DNA of 64,000 nt from Streptococcus mitis (GTDB lineage: Bacteria; Bacillota; Bacilli; Lactobacillales; Streptococcaceae): the NCBI RefSeq assembly GCF_946190275.1, contig NZ_CAMHZQ010000008.1, forward strand, positions 1-64,000, given 5' to 3'. Below the pieces are notes generated by a model. That model did no database searches. It was not told the DNA's origin and saw nothing but the letters and a program-made list of their open reading frames with translations. The position numbers and the translations under genes were made by a program. Below, piece by piece: positions 1 to 9,297 of the stretch (its first letter is position 1; the number at the start of each line of letters is the position of its first letter).

Positions 1-905
1 TGACAGTCGCTCATAACGCCGCAGATGCCAATACAGTGATTAGTGCCACAGCGAAACATGGTAATAGTGATCTAAGTGCAGAAAATAGTGCACAAATGCC
101 AAGTATAAAACCTCTGGCTTTAGCTGATATTGAAAGAATTTCAAACGAAAGTATTGCTGATATAGATAAAAATCCTGATTTAAAAGAGGATGAAAAAAAT
201 GTTGCTAAAGAAAAAGTTCGCAAGGAATTAGCAGTAGCGAAAGAAGCTATAAAAAATGCTCGCGATAATTCAGGTGTAGAGTCAATTATACGTAACTTTG
301 TTTATAAAATACTTGGAGCAGTGCTTCCAATAACAGACTATGATCTTAATAGTTTGTTAGTAAAAGGTACTGTCCGAGTTTATCTGGGAGAAAAATTATA
401 TGAAGAAAACATTAAAGAAAAGATTATACTTGAAAAAGATGTGCAGGTATCTCGGATCATCTATCCTGATACACATAGTTTAGGACAGAAATTTGCAAAA
501 GTAACGTTGAAATTACCTGATAATTCTACTATTGAAATTAATGTACCAGTAGAGGTTGTAGCTTTTCAAGGTGGAAATAGTGGTGTTCAATCAAGTATGC
601 AACAGGGACAAAATAATTCTAAAATACCACAAAAACCTCAAGAGCAAGCTAGAACATCGCAAATTCAACAGGATAAACCACAAACATTACCACAGACTTC
701 ACCAGGTCAGGAACTCCCACCTACACGACCAGTTGAAATTCCTATAATAGAAGGAGATCCAAAGAATCAATCATTTACCACTCAGGTTGATAGAAATAAA
801 TTACCAAATACAGGTTCGACAGATACAACTGCAATGATGATTTTAGGAACAGCAAGTGCTTTGCTTGGAATCAGTCTTACAGGTCGTCGCCGTAAAGAAG
901 ACTAA
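1..905 (+). CDS. LPXTG cell-wall-anchored surface protein, C-terminal part
   Basis: The reading frame is open from the window edge (first full codon at base 3), so the N-terminus lies outside. The visible ~300 residues show a charged, probably helical stretch, then a beta-rich segment resembling streptococcal surface-repeat domains. A Gln/Pro-rich linker follows that would span the wall. The end is a complete sortase signal: LPNTG, a hydrophobic segment and a basic RRRKED tail. The protein should be cleaved at LPNTG and attached to peptidoglycan by sortase A, whose gene lies at 50842. I do not recognise the specific adhesin; ligand and role cannot be deduced from this part. Confidence 0.85.
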   Translation, partial: TVAHNAADANTVISATAKHGNSDLSAENSAQMPSIKPLALADIERISNESIADIDKNPDLKEDEKNVAKEKVRKELAVAKEAIKNARDNSGVESIIRNFVYKILGAVLPITDYDLNSLLVKGTVRVYLGEKLYEENIKEKIILEKDVQVSRIIYPDTHSLGQKFAKVTLKLPDNSTIEINVPVEVVAFQGGNSGVQSSMQQGQNNSKIPQKPQEQARTSQIQQDKPQTLPQTSPGQELPPTRPVEIPIIEGDPKNQSFTTQVDRNKLPNTGSTDTTAMMILGTASALLGISLTGRRRKED

Positions 906-932
906 GTGTAAGAGTTTAATAATTGTAAAAGG

Positions 933-948
933 TTGGGAAGTTTCCCAA
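933..948 (+). terminator. Short hairpin after the surface-protein gene (weak terminator)
   Basis: TTGGGAAG / TTTCCCAA forms an almost loop-free inverted repeat 28 bases after the stop codon. There is no clear T-run after it, so termination here is uncertain. Confidence 0.35.
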
Positions 949-1221
949 TGTCATTAAGTTAGTGAGCGAACTATTTGAATAGGAGATATGATTGAGGTCA
1001 TCAAAGTGATTCTCTATCCTATCTTCTATTTTTTGCATAACAAATGGAGGTTTCACTCTATTTTTGAGATTTATGTTACTCTATAGATGAAATCAACTAT
1101 CGATTGGGTCTTTATCTTTCTTGGATATTTTCGATTTGATCGAATAATAGATAACTGTTTCTTGAGGTAGTTTTTCAACTGGAGGGAAGAAAGGGAATTT
1201 TCAAAAAAATAACTTTTTATC
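949..1221. other. Gene-free AT-rich stretch, possibly decayed coding DNA
   Basis: No convincing gene is present. The minus strand holds two partly open frames that could join through a frameshift (roughly 1200-1071 and 1070-905, the second containing a YSNSSLTN motif). This would fit an old broken gene or IS transposase, but I cannot assign it to a family. A 32-codon plus-strand ORF at 988 has an AGGAG only two bases from its ATG and looks fortuitous. Confidence 0.3.
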
Positions 1222-1250
1222 TTGACAAGAGCTCGAAAACTTGGTATCAT
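1222..1250 (+). promoter_or_regulatory. Sigma-A promoter of the infC-rpmI-rplT operon
   Basis: Perfect TTGACA (1222-1227), a 17-base spacer and TATCAT (1245-1250). One of the few promoters in the window with a consensus -35. Transcription should start near 1257, giving a leader of about 158 bases before the infC start. Confidence 0.85.
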
Positions 1251-1256
1251 ATAAAA

Positions 1257-1414
1257 GTTGAGAAAAGCAGAAGTGAGAGCTTCTCGCCTTGTGACATTAA
1301 GTTGCCTGGCCCTACGGATGAAAAGTTTCTAAGAAACGCTATCATAACGTGCGGGCTTGTATATTTACGAGTCCGCTATTGTTTTTCTCTAATAAAACAA
1401 AAGAGGTGAAAACC
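1257..1414 (+). promoter_or_regulatory. infC/L20-type leader with transcription attenuator
   Basis: The leader is far longer than needed for ribosome binding. It contains several hairpins (AGAAG..CTTCT near 1270-1285, GTTTC..GAAAC near 1325-1337) and ends in a terminator hairpin just before the infC ribosome site. In Firmicutes this operon is autoregulated by ribosomal protein L20 binding its leader and promoting early termination. The position, structure and operon match that arrangement; the L20-binding motif itself I could not verify by eye. Confidence 0.7.
1351..1391 (+). terminator. Attenuator hairpin in the infC leader
   Basis: GCGGGCTTGT (1351-1360) pairs with ACGAGTCCGC (1367-1376), 10 bp including two G-T pairs, with a 6-base loop. 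A T-rich run (1377-1390) follows directly. A classical Rho-independent terminator placed upstream of the gene, so it must be regulatory. Confidence 0.8.
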
Positions 1415-1936
1415 ATAGCAAAGCAAGACTTATTCATCAATGATGAGATTCGTGTACGTGAAGTTCGCTTGATTGGTCTTGAAGGAGAACAGCTAGGCAT
1501 CAAGCCACTCAGTGAAGCGCAAGCTTTGGCTGATAACGCTAGTGTTGACCTAGTATTGATTCAACCCCAAGCCAAACCGCCTGTTGCAAAAATTATGGAC
1601 TACGGTAAGTTCAAATTTGAGTACCAGAAGAAGCAAAAAGAACAACGTAAAAAACAAAGTGTTGTTACTGTGAAAGAAGTTCGTCTAAGTCCAACTATTG
1701 ACAAGGGTGACTTTGATACAAAACTTCGCAATGCACGCAAATTCCTTGAAAAAGGAAATAAAGTTAAGGTATCTATTCGCTTTAAGGGTCGTATGATTAC
1801 CCATAAAGAGATTGGTGCAAAAGTTTTAGCCGAGTTTGCTGAAGCAACTCAAGATATTGCCATCATCGAACAACGTGCTAAAATGGATGGACGTCAAATG
1901 TTCATGCAATTGGCGCCAGCGACTGACAAAAAATAA
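1415..1936 (+). CDS. infC: Translation initiation factor IF-3, ATA start
   Basis: IF-3 binds the 30S subunit, prevents premature 50S joining and rejects non-canonical start codons. From the ATA at 1415 the product is 173 residues, the usual family length, beginning with [19 protein letters not shown] (1402-1408) sits six bases before this ATA, an ideal spacing. The only upstream alternative starts are TTG 1379, which lies in the T-run of the attenuator, and GTG 1406, inside the ribosome-binding site. A rare start lets IF-3 repress its own translation, as known for the AUU start in E. coli. First gene of infC-rpmI-rplT. Function is certain; the ATA start is inference from spacing and length. 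Confidence 0.93.
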   Translation: MAKQDLFINDEIRVREVRLIGLEGEQLGIKPLSEAQALADNASVDLVLIQPQAKPPVAKIMDYGKFKFEYQKKQKEQRKKQSVVTVKEVRLSPTIDKGDFDTKLRNARKFLEKGNKVKVSIRFKGRMITHKEIGAKVLAEFAEATQDIAIIEQRAKMDGRQMFMQLAPATDKK

Positions 1937-1968
1937 TTGTCAGAAAGTTAAATAAAGGAGAAAAAATC

Positions 1969-2169
1969 ATGCCAAAACAAAAAACACACCGCGCATCAGC
2001 TAAACGTTTCAAACGTACAGGTTCTGGTGGACTTAAACGTTTCCGTGCTTACACTTCTCACCGTTTCCACGGAAAAACTAAGAAACAACGTCGTCATCTT
2101 CGTAAAGCATCTATGGTGCATTCAGGAGATTACAAACGTATTAAAGCAATGCTTACTCGCTTGAAATAA
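1969..2169 (+). CDS. rpmI: 50S ribosomal protein L35
   Basis: A 66-residue, extremely basic protein starting [21 protein letters not shown], the conserved L35 N-terminus. It binds 23S rRNA in the large subunit. AAAGGAG precedes the ATG at normal spacing. It lies between infC and rplT as in most bacteria, so it is co-transcribed and controlled by the leader upstream of infC. Codon use is strongly biased toward preferred codons (CGT, AAA), as expected for a highly expressed ribosomal gene. Confidence 0.97.
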   Translation: MPKQKTHRASAKRFKRTGSGGLKRFRAYTSHRFHGKTKKQRRHLRKASMVHSGDYKRIKAMLTRLK

Positions 2170-2220
2170 TAGCTTGACTGTAAGTAAACAATTCTAGGAA
2201 ATATTTGGAGGAAATAAAAC

Positions 2221-2580
2221 ATGGCACGTGTTAAAGGTGGCGTTGTATCACGCAAACGTCGTAAACGTATTCTTAAATTAGCAAAAGGTTACTATGGAGC
2301 TAAACACATCTTGTTCCGTACTGCAAAAGAACAAGTAATGAACTCTTACTACTATGCATACCGTGACCGTCGTCAGAAAAAACGTGACTTCCGCAAATTG
2401 TGGATCACTCGTATCAACGCGGCAGCTCGTATGAACGGACTTTCATACTCACAATTGATGCATGGTTTGAAATTGGCTGAGATCGAAGTTAACCGTAAAA
2501 TGCTTGCTGACTTGGCTGTTAACGATGCAGCAGCTTTCACAGCTCTTGCAGATGCAGCTAAAGCAAAACTTGGTAAATAA
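2221..2580 (+). CDS. rplT: 50S ribosomal protein L20
   Basis: A 119-residue basic protein ([26 protein letters not shown]) matching L20 over its full length. The long basic N-terminal helix threads into 23S rRNA and is needed early in large-subunit assembly; the C-terminal globular part is the region that in other bacteria recognises both 23S rRNA and the operon leader. Last gene of infC-rpmI-rplT, with TTTGGAGGAA upstream and a terminator right after it. It is the presumed feedback regulator acting at the leader at 1257-1414. Confidence 0.97.
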   Translation: MARVKGGVVSRKRRKRILKLAKGYYGAKHILFRTAKEQVMNSYYYAYRDRRQKKRDFRKLWITRINAAARMNGLSYSQLMHGLKLAEIEVNRKMLADLAVNDAAAFTALADAAKAKLGK

Positions 2581-2588
2581 TAACTGAT

Positions 2589-2619
2589 AAGACTGGAACA
2601 GGATTGTCCCAGTCTTTTT
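2589..2619 (+). terminator. Terminator of infC-rpmI-rplT
   Basis: AAGACTGG (2589-2596) pairs with CCAGTCTT (2609-2616), followed by T's. The gloA ribosome site begins only about 10 bases later, so some readthrough into gloA is possible. Confidence 0.8.
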
Positions 2620-2638
2620 AAAAATAAAGGAGAAAAAT

Positions 2639-3019
2639 ATGGCTTCAAAAATGCTACACACTTGCTTGCGAGTAGAAAATCTTGAAAAATCAATCGCATT
2701 TTATCAAGATGCTTTTGGATTTAAAGAATTGCGTCGCAGAGATTTTCCAGACCATGCCTTCACGATTGTCTATCTAGGTCTTGAGGGTGATGACTATGAG
2801 TTGGAGTTGACTTATAACTACGATCATGGTCCTTATGTGGTTGGAGATGGATTTGCCCATATCGCCCTAAGCACACCTGATCTTGAGACGCTTCATCAAG
2901 AGCATAGTGCCAAAGGCTATGAAGTGACTGAGCCAAATGGTCTACCAGGAACTGCACCTAACTATTACTTTGTCAAAGATCCTGATGGCTACAAGGTCGA
3001 AGTCATTCGTGAAAAATAA
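2639..3019 (+). CDS. gloA: Lactoylglutathione lyase / glyoxalase I family protein
   Basis: A 126-residue vicinal-oxygen-chelate protein made of two beta-alpha-beta-beta-beta halves. Likely metal ligands are His7 (MLHTCLRVENLEKS), a Glu in the DYELELT strand, the His of FAHIALS and the Glu of YKVEVI near the C-terminus: all four glyoxalase I positions appear filled. The family isomerises the hemithioacetal of methylglyoxal and a thiol to the lactoyl-thioester, detoxifying a glycolytic by-product. The gene stands alone between two terminators and shows no clear promoter of its own, so it may depend on readthrough from the ribosomal operon. The thiol substrate is not evident from sequence. Confidence 0.9.
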   Translation: MASKMLHTCLRVENLEKSIAFYQDAFGFKELRRRDFPDHAFTIVYLGLEGDDYELELTYNYDHGPYVVGDGFAHIALSTPDLETLHQEHSAKGYEVTEPNGLPGTAPNYYFVKDPDGYKVEVIREK

Positions 3020-3026
3020 TCTCGTG

Positions 3027-3065
3027 AAGTCAAGTAGAATGTTCGTTTTCTACTTGACTTTTTTT
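3027..3065 (+). terminator. Terminator after gloA, overlapping the next -35
   Basis: AAGTCAAGTAGAA (3027-3039) pairs with TTCTACTTGACTT (3048-3060), then TTTTT. The descending arm also holds the TTGACT -35 of the pyr promoter, so one sequence serves both ends. Confidence 0.9.
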
Positions 3066-3082
3066 AGTTGAAAGAGTATACT
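3054..3082 (+). promoter_or_regulatory. Promoter of the pyrK-pyrD operon
   Basis: TTGACT (3054-3059), a 17-base spacer, then TATACT (3077-3082). Predicted start near 3089, directly ahead of the PyrR-type leader. The -35 lies in the gloA terminator stem. Confidence 0.65.
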
Positions 3083-3084
3083 AA

Positions 3085-3255
3085 TTAAAATTTAACCTTT
3101 AAGGGGAGTCCAGAGAGACTCACAAGGTGTCAGATAAAAGAATAGTGCAATTTTCTAGAGGAGACTTTTTGAGTGTACTCTCTTGTGTTGTACGATTTTA
3201 ACTGAGGCCTTGCACTAGCAAGGTCTTTTCTTTATCTGCTCCCCTTAAAATTTAA
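3085..3255 (+). promoter_or_regulatory. PyrR-type attenuation leader
   Basis: The segment AGTCCAGAGAGACT (3107-3120) matches the PyrR recognition hairpin conserved in Firmicute pyr leaders. A terminator follows at 3206-3233. With UMP bound, PyrR stabilises the anti-antiterminator so that transcription stops; low pyrimidines allow readthrough. AAGGGGAG at 3101-3108 is also complementary to CTCCCCTT at 3240-3247 just before the pyrK ribosome site, giving another possible alternative pairing. Confidence 0.8.
3206..3233 (+). terminator. Attenuator terminator of the pyr leader
   Basis: GGCCTTGC (3206-3213) pairs with GCAAGGTC (3218-3225) over a 4-base loop, followed by TTTTCTTT. It lies 35 bases before the pyrK start, so it controls entry into the operon. 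Confidence 0.85.
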
Positions 3256-3267
3256 GGAGGAAAAGTC

Positions 3268-5017
<1,750 letters not shown>

Positions 5018-5076
5018 ACTGCAATCTGTCTGTTCTTGATTTTTTATTAGTTTGTAATGTTGATTATAGAGAATTT

Positions 5077-5085
5077 TGATATAAT
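5077..5085 (+). promoter_or_regulatory. Extended -10 promoter of lytB
   Basis: TGATATAAT, a perfect extended -10, with no -35 at proper distance. It lies 31 bases before the lytB ATG. Confidence 0.7.
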
Positions 5086-5115
5086 GAAATGAGTAAGAAC
5101 AGAGGAAGTAAATTA

Positions 5116-6828
5116 ATGAAGAAATTGAGATTTATTTTTTTAGCCCTGCTATTTTTCTTAGTCAGACCAGAGGGTGCAATGGCTAGCGATGGTACTTGGC
5201 AAGGAAAACAATATCTAAAAGCAGATGGGAGTCAAGCAGCCAATGAGTGGGTTTTTGATGCTCACTATCAATCTTGGTTTTATATAAAAGAAGATGCCAA
5301 ATATGCTGAAAATGAATGGCTAAAGCAAGGTGACGACTATTTTTACCTCAAATCTGGCGGCTATATGGCAAAATCAGAATGGGTAGAAGACAAGGGAGCC
5401 TTCTATTATCTTGACCAAGATGGAAAGATGAAAAGAAATGCGTGGGTAGGAACTTCCTATGTTGGTGCAACAGGTGCCAAGGTAATAGAAGATTGGGTCT
5501 ATGATTCTCAATACGACGCTTGGTTTTATATCAAAGCAGATGGCCAACACGCAGAGAAAGAATGGCTCCAAATTAAAGGAAAGGACTATTATTTTAAATC
5601 TGGTGGTTATCTACTGACAAGTCAGTGGATTGACCAGGCTTATGTGAATGCCAGTGGTGCCAAAGTACAGCAAGGTTGGCTTTATGACAAACAATACCAA
5701 TCTTGGTTTTACATCAAAGAAAATGGAAAACATGCTGAGAAAGAATGGATTTTCGAAAATGGCCACTATTATTATCTAAAATCCGATGGCTATATGGCAG
5801 CCAATGAATGGATTTGGGATAAGGAGTCATGGTTTTACCTCAAATCTGATGGGAAAATGACTGAGAAAGAATGGTTATACGATTCTAAAAGTCAAGCCTG
5901 GTACTACTTCAAATCTGGTGGCTACATGGCGAAAAATGAGACTGTAGATGGTTATCAGCTTGGAAGCGACGGTAAATGGCTTGGAGAAAAAGCTACAAAT
6001 GAAAATGCTGCTTATTATCAAGTCGTACCTGTCACAGCAAATGTTTATGATGCAGATGGTGAAAAGCTCTCCTATATATCGAAAGGTAGTGTCGTCTGGC
6101 TAGATAAGGATAGAAAAAGTGATGACAAGCGCCTGGCTATTACTATTTCTGGTTTGTCAGGCTATATGAAAACAGAAGATTTACAAGCGCTAGATGCTAG
6201 TAAGGACTTTATCCCTTATTATGAGAGTGATGGACATCGTTTTTATCACTATGTGGCTCAGAATGCTAGTATCCCAGTAGCTTCTCATCTTTCTGATATG
6301 GAAGTAGGCAAGAAATATTATTCGGCAGATGGGCTGCATTTTGATGGTTTTAAGCTTGAAAATCCCTTCCTTTTTAAAGATTTGACAGAGGCTACAAACT
6401 ACAGTGCTGAAGACTTGGATAAGGTATTTAGTCTGCTAAATATTAATAATAGCCTCTTGGAGAACAAGGGAGCTACCTTTAAGGAAGCCGAAGAACATTA
6501 CCATATCAATGCCCTTTACCTCCTTGCCCATAGCGCCTTAGAAAGCGACTGGGGACGAAGTAAGATTGCCAAAGATAAGAATAATTTCTTTGGAATTACA
6601 GCCTATGATACGACCCCTTACCTTTCTGCCAAGACATTTGATGATGTAGATAAGGGAATTTTAGGTGCAAGCAAGTGGATTAAGGAAAATTATATCGATA
6701 GGGGTAGAACTTTCCTTGGAAATAAGGCGTCTGGTATGAATGTGGAATATGCCTCTGACCCTTATTGGGGCGAAAAAATTGCTAGTGTGATGATGAAAAT
6801 CAATGAGAAACTAGGTGGCAAAGATTAG
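5116..6828 (+). CDS. lytB: Choline-binding endo-beta-N-acetylglucosaminidase LytB
   Basis: LytB separates daughter cells by cutting glycan chains at the poles. The 570-residue protein starts at ATG 5116 (residue 10 of the longest frame) with signal peptide KKLRFIFLALLFFL and probable cleavage after AMA. About 13 choline-binding repeats (EWVFD, SWFYIK, GGYMAK patterns) follow to roughly residue 300 and would hold it to phosphocholine on teichoic acid. A middle SH3/WW-like module and a C-terminal GH73 domain complete it; the Glu in SALESDWG is the expected catalytic acid. Repeats come before the catalytic part, as in pneumococcal LytB, but there are fewer of them (pneumococcal LytB is about 658 residues, from memory). 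Choline-binding repeats point to the mitis group. Confidence 0.93.
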   Translation: MKKLRFIFLALLFFLVRPEGAMASDGTWQGKQYLKADGSQAANEWVFDAHYQSWFYIKEDAKYAENEWLKQGDDYFYLKSGGYMAKSEWVEDKGAFYYLDQDGKMKRNAWVGTSYVGATGAKVIEDWVYDSQYDAWFYIKADGQHAEKEWLQIKGKDYYFKSGGYLLTSQWIDQAYVNASGAKVQQGWLYDKQYQSWFYIKENGKHAEKEWIFENGHYYYLKSDGYMAANEWIWDKESWFYLKSDGKMTEKEWLYDSKSQAWYYFKSGGYMAKNETVDGYQLGSDGKWLGEKATNENAAYYQVVPVTANVYDADGEKLSYISKGSVVWLDKDRKSDDKRLAITISGLSGYMKTEDLQALDASKDFIPYYESDGHRFYHYVAQNASIPVASHLSDMEVGKKYYSADGLHFDGFKLENPFLFKDLTEATNYSAEDLDKVFSLLNINNSLLENKGATFKEAEEHYHINALYLLAHSALESDWGRSKIAKDKNNFFGITAYDTTPYLSAKTFDDVDKGILGASKWIKENYIDRGRTFLGNKASGMNVEYASDPYWGEKIASVMMKINEKLGGKD

Positions 6829-6861
6829 TCCTATAATTGGATATGATTTGAGTGAGTAGTA

Positions 6862-7012
6862 ATACTCTTCGAAAATCTCTTCAAACCACGTCAGCGTCGC
6901 TTTGCCGTATAGATGTTACTGACTTCGTCAGTTCTATCTGCAACCTCAAAACAGTGTTTTGAGCAACCTGCGGCTAGTTTCCTAGTTTGCTCTTTGATTT
7001 TCATTGAGTATA
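6862..7012 (+). repeat. BOX element (boxA-boxB-boxC)
   Basis: A 151-base intergenic repeat with inverted ends (TACTC..GAGTA). boxA includes CGTCAGCGTCGCTTTGCCGT, one base from the complement of the region targeted by BOX typing primers. boxB carries CTGACTTCGTCAG. boxC ends TTTTCATTGAGTAT. BOX elements are non-autonomous streptococcal repeats that can fold into stable RNA structures. It lies between lytB and the bidirectional terminator. A second copy is at 27211. Confidence 0.9.
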
Positions 7013-7016
7013 AGTT

Positions 7017-7051
7017 AAAAATCCTGATTTCAAGTAAAATCAGGATTTTTT
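7017..7051. terminator. Bidirectional terminator between lytB and pavA
   Basis: AAAATCCTGATTT pairs with AAATCAGGATTTT over a 6-base loop, with T's on both strands. It serves the two convergent genes. The pavA stop codon (TGA, 7040-7042 on the minus strand) lies inside the stem. Confidence 0.9.
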
Positions 7052-8695
7052 CATGGATGCAATTTTTTCTGGATCTGGTGTAACGCGGAGGGTCTTTTGT
7101 CCTGTGTAAGTGACAAAGCCAGGTTTTCCACCAGTCGGTTTGTTGAGTTTTTTGATTTCAATCATATCCACCTGGACCAGATTTGATAGGCGACCTTGAG
7201 AGAAGTAGGCAGCTAACTCTGCTGCGTCTGTCTTGACTTCATCAGATGGGTCAAGATTTCCTGAGATGACAACATGGCTTCCAGGAATATCCTTAGCATG
7301 GAACCAAAGTTCCTCCTTGCGAGCCATTTTAAAGGTTAGCTCCTCGTTTTGCAGGTTATTGCGTCCTACATAGATGATGGTTTTGCCATCGCTTGCTAGA
7401 TATTGTTCTGGTTTTTTGCGTTTCTGGATTTTCTCCCGTTGTCTTCTGCGGATAAAACCTGTTTGAATCAATTCTTCACGGATTTCAGCGATTTCTTCCA
7501 GTCCGGCTTGATTGAGGACGGTTTCCACACTTTCCAGATAGAGAATGGTTGCCTTGGTTTCTTCAATCAGATCAGTCAAGTATTTGACAGCTTCTTTGAG
7601 TTTCTGATACCGTTTAAAGTAGCGTTGGGCATTCTGGTTGGGAGTCAGAGCCTTATCAAGCACAATCGTGATAGGTTGGTTGGTGTAGTAGTTGTCTAGG
7701 ATAACCTGGTCTTGGTCGTTAGGCACTTGGTGGAGGAAGGTTGTCAGCAATTCTCCTTTTTGACGAAATTCTTCAGCATTGTCTGTCGCCAGTAACTCTC
7801 TTTCTTGTTTTTTGAGTTTGTGGCGGTTTTTCTGAAGTTCATTTTCAACACGGCGAATGAGTTCACTGGCTTGCTGTTTGACGCGGTCGCGCTCAGCCTT
7901 GTCCTTATAGTAGGTGTCCAACAAATCAGAAAGACTGGCAAAAGGATCTCCCACCTGATTTACAAAAGGAACTGGACTGAAGGAAGTCTCAGTCAAGCAT
8001 GGCTTGGTTTCTTGATTGAAAAAGTTTCGGAAAGTGGAAAGTTTTTCACTAACCAGTATCCTTTCCAATTCATTTGTCGTATCGCGTCCCAGACCTTGAA
8101 AGAGGCTTTGAAGATTTTTAGCTGTCGTTTCCTGTGTTTGCAGGATTTCAAAGAGTTTCTCGTCCTTGATCGTAAAAGGATTGAGAGCTTCCGTACTTGG
8201 CGGAGCGATATAGGTCGATCCAGGAAGCAAGGTACGGTAGCTATTTTGTGAAAAGCCAACGTGTTTGATAACTTCGAGGATTTTGTGGCTACTTTTATCA
8301 ACCAGTAGAATATTACTGTGTTTCCCCATAATTTCGATAATCAAGGTAGCCTGAATATGGTCCCCAATCTCGTTTTTATTGGAAACTGTCATTTCCACAA
8401 TACGGTCATTTTCAATCTGCTCGATCGACTCAATCAGGGCACCCTGCAAATATTTTCTCAAAACCATAATAAAGGTAGAAGGTTGGGCTGGATTTTCAAA
8501 AGTCGTTTGGGTCAGCTGAATGCGTCCAAAAACTGGATGGGCAGAGAGGAGTAGGCGATGACTTTGGCGATTGCTACGGATTTGCAAGACCAACTCTTGT
8601 TCAAAAGGCTGATTGATTTTCTGAATGCGACCATTCACTAACTCTCTTCGCAATTCCTCAACCATGTGGTGTAAAAAAAATCCGTCAAATGACAT
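7040..8695 (-). CDS. pavA: PavA / RqcH-family fibronectin-binding protein
   Basis: A 551-residue NEMF/FbpA family protein (MSFDGFFLHHMVEELRRELV). It has the N-terminal NFACT-N domain, a helical coiled-coil middle rich in Lys/Arg/Gln (about 270-430), and the C-terminal NFACT-R domain (ELWFHAKDIPGSHVVI). In pneumococcus PavA binds fibronectin and affects virulence without having a signal peptide; in Bacillus the homologue RqcH binds stalled 50S-peptidyl-tRNA and adds alanine tails in ribosome quality control. The sequence gives no export signal, so the cytosolic role is the safer primary reading. The ATG at 8695 has AGGAGAGAA before it; the upstream ATG (8722) does not. Confidence 0.92.
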   Translation of the reverse strand: MSFDGFFLHHMVEELRRELVNGRIQKINQPFEQELVLQIRSNRQSHRLLLSAHPVFGRIQLTQTTFENPAQPSTFIMVLRKYLQGALIESIEQIENDRIVEMTVSNKNEIGDHIQATLIIEIMGKHSNILLVDKSSHKILEVIKHVGFSQNSYRTLLPGSTYIAPPSTEALNPFTIKDEKLFEILQTQETTAKNLQSLFQGLGRDTTNELERILVSEKLSTFRNFFNQETKPCLTETSFSPVPFVNQVGDPFASLSDLLDTYYKDKAERDRVKQQASELIRRVENELQKNRHKLKKQERELLATDNAEEFRQKGELLTTFLHQVPNDQDQVILDNYYTNQPITIVLDKALTPNQNAQRYFKRYQKLKEAVKYLTDLIEETKATILYLESVETVLNQAGLEEIAEIREELIQTGFIRRRQREKIQKRKKPEQYLASDGKTIIYVGRNNLQNEELTFKMARKEELWFHAKDIPGSHVVISGNLDPSDEVKTDAAELAAYFSQGRLSNLVQVDMIEIKKLNKPTGGKPGFVTYTGQKTLRVTPDPEKIASMKKS

Positions 8696-8725
8696 CGTTC
8701 TCTCCTTGTGATTGTATTCCATAGT

Positions 8726-8734
8726 ATTATATCA
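8726..8734 (-). promoter_or_regulatory. Extended -10 promoter of pavA
   Basis: On the minus strand TGATATAAT is a perfect extended -10, 31 bases before the pavA ATG. It is divergent from the ybeY promoter 30 bases away. Confidence 0.65.
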
Positions 8735-8761
8735 AAAAGGTAGAATAAAATCATGGAAATG

Positions 8762-8770
8762 TGGTATAAT
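8762..8770 (+). promoter_or_regulatory. Extended -10 promoter of the ybeY operon
   Basis: TGGTATAAT with no recognisable -35, 29 bases before ybeY. It probably drives the long run ybeY-dgkA-era-mutM-coaE-pmrA-rpmG. Confidence 0.7.
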
Positions 8771-8799
8771 AAAGCCAAGTAAAGAGAAACGAGAAGCAC

Positions 8800-9297
8800 A
8801 TGTATATTGAAATGGTAGATGAAACTGGTCAAGTTTCAAAAGAAATGTTGAAACAAACCCAAGAAATTTTGGAATTTGCAGCCCAAAAATTAGGAAAAGA
8901 AGACAAGGAAATGGCAGTCACCTTTGTGACCAATGAGCGTAGTCATGAACTCAATCTGGAGTACCGTGACACCGACCGTCCGACAGATGTCATCAGCCTT
9001 GAGTATAAACCAGAATTGGAAATTGCCTTTGACGAGGAAGATTTGCTTGAAAATCCAGAATTAGCAGAGATGATGTCTGAGTTTGATGCCTATATTGGGG
9101 AATTGTTCATCTCTATCGATAAGGCTCATGAGCAGGCCGAGGAATACGGTCACAGCTTTGAGCGTGAGATGGGCTTCTTGGCAGTACACGGCTTTTTACA
9201 TATCAATGGCTATGATCACTACACTCCGGAAGAAGAAGCGGAGATGTTCGGTTTACAAGAAGAAATTTTGACAGCCTATGGACTCACAAGACAATAA
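8800..9297 (+). CDS. ybeY: rRNA maturation endoribonuclease YbeY
   Basis: A metal-dependent endonuclease acting in 16S rRNA 3'-end maturation and 70S quality control. The 165-residue protein has the diagnostic zinc motif [11 protein letters not shown] (three His in the H-x3-H-x5-H pattern) near residue 130, preceded by the conserved [10 protein letters not shown] segment. It opens an operon with era, itself a 16S assembly GTPase. dgkA starts inside its last codons (20-base overlap), implying coupled translation. Confidence 0.95.
   Translation: MYIEMVDETGQVSKEMLKQTQEILEFAAQKLGKEDKEMAVTFVTNERSHELNLEYRDTDRPTDVISLEYKPELEIAFDEEDLLENPELAEMMSEFDAYIGELFISIDKAHEQAEEYGHSFEREMGFLAVHGFLHINGYDHYTPEEEAEMFGLQEEILTAYGLTRQ

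Noticed and set aside
988..1086. 32-codon plus-strand hydrophobic ORF
   Set aside because: AGGAG is only two bases from the ATG, and no promoter or similarity is visible.
1379..1414. TTG 1379 as infC start
   Set aside because: It lies in the T-run of the attenuator and has no ribosome site.
2373..2699. Minus-strand 108-codon frame opposite rplT
   Set aside because: It lies opposite a well-defined ribosomal gene, has no ribosome site and crosses the rplT terminator.
5060..5065. TTGATT as -35 of lytB
   Set aside because: Spacing to the -10 is only 14 bases; the extended -10 explains the promoter better.
6862..7012. BOX repeats considered as CRISPR or IS
   Set aside because: Single copies with the boxA-B-C structure; no spacer array and no transposase.
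7403..8251. Plus-strand frames opposite pavA (98 and 148 codons)
   Set aside because: Shadow frames of the pavA coding sequence; no ribosome sites and atypical composition.
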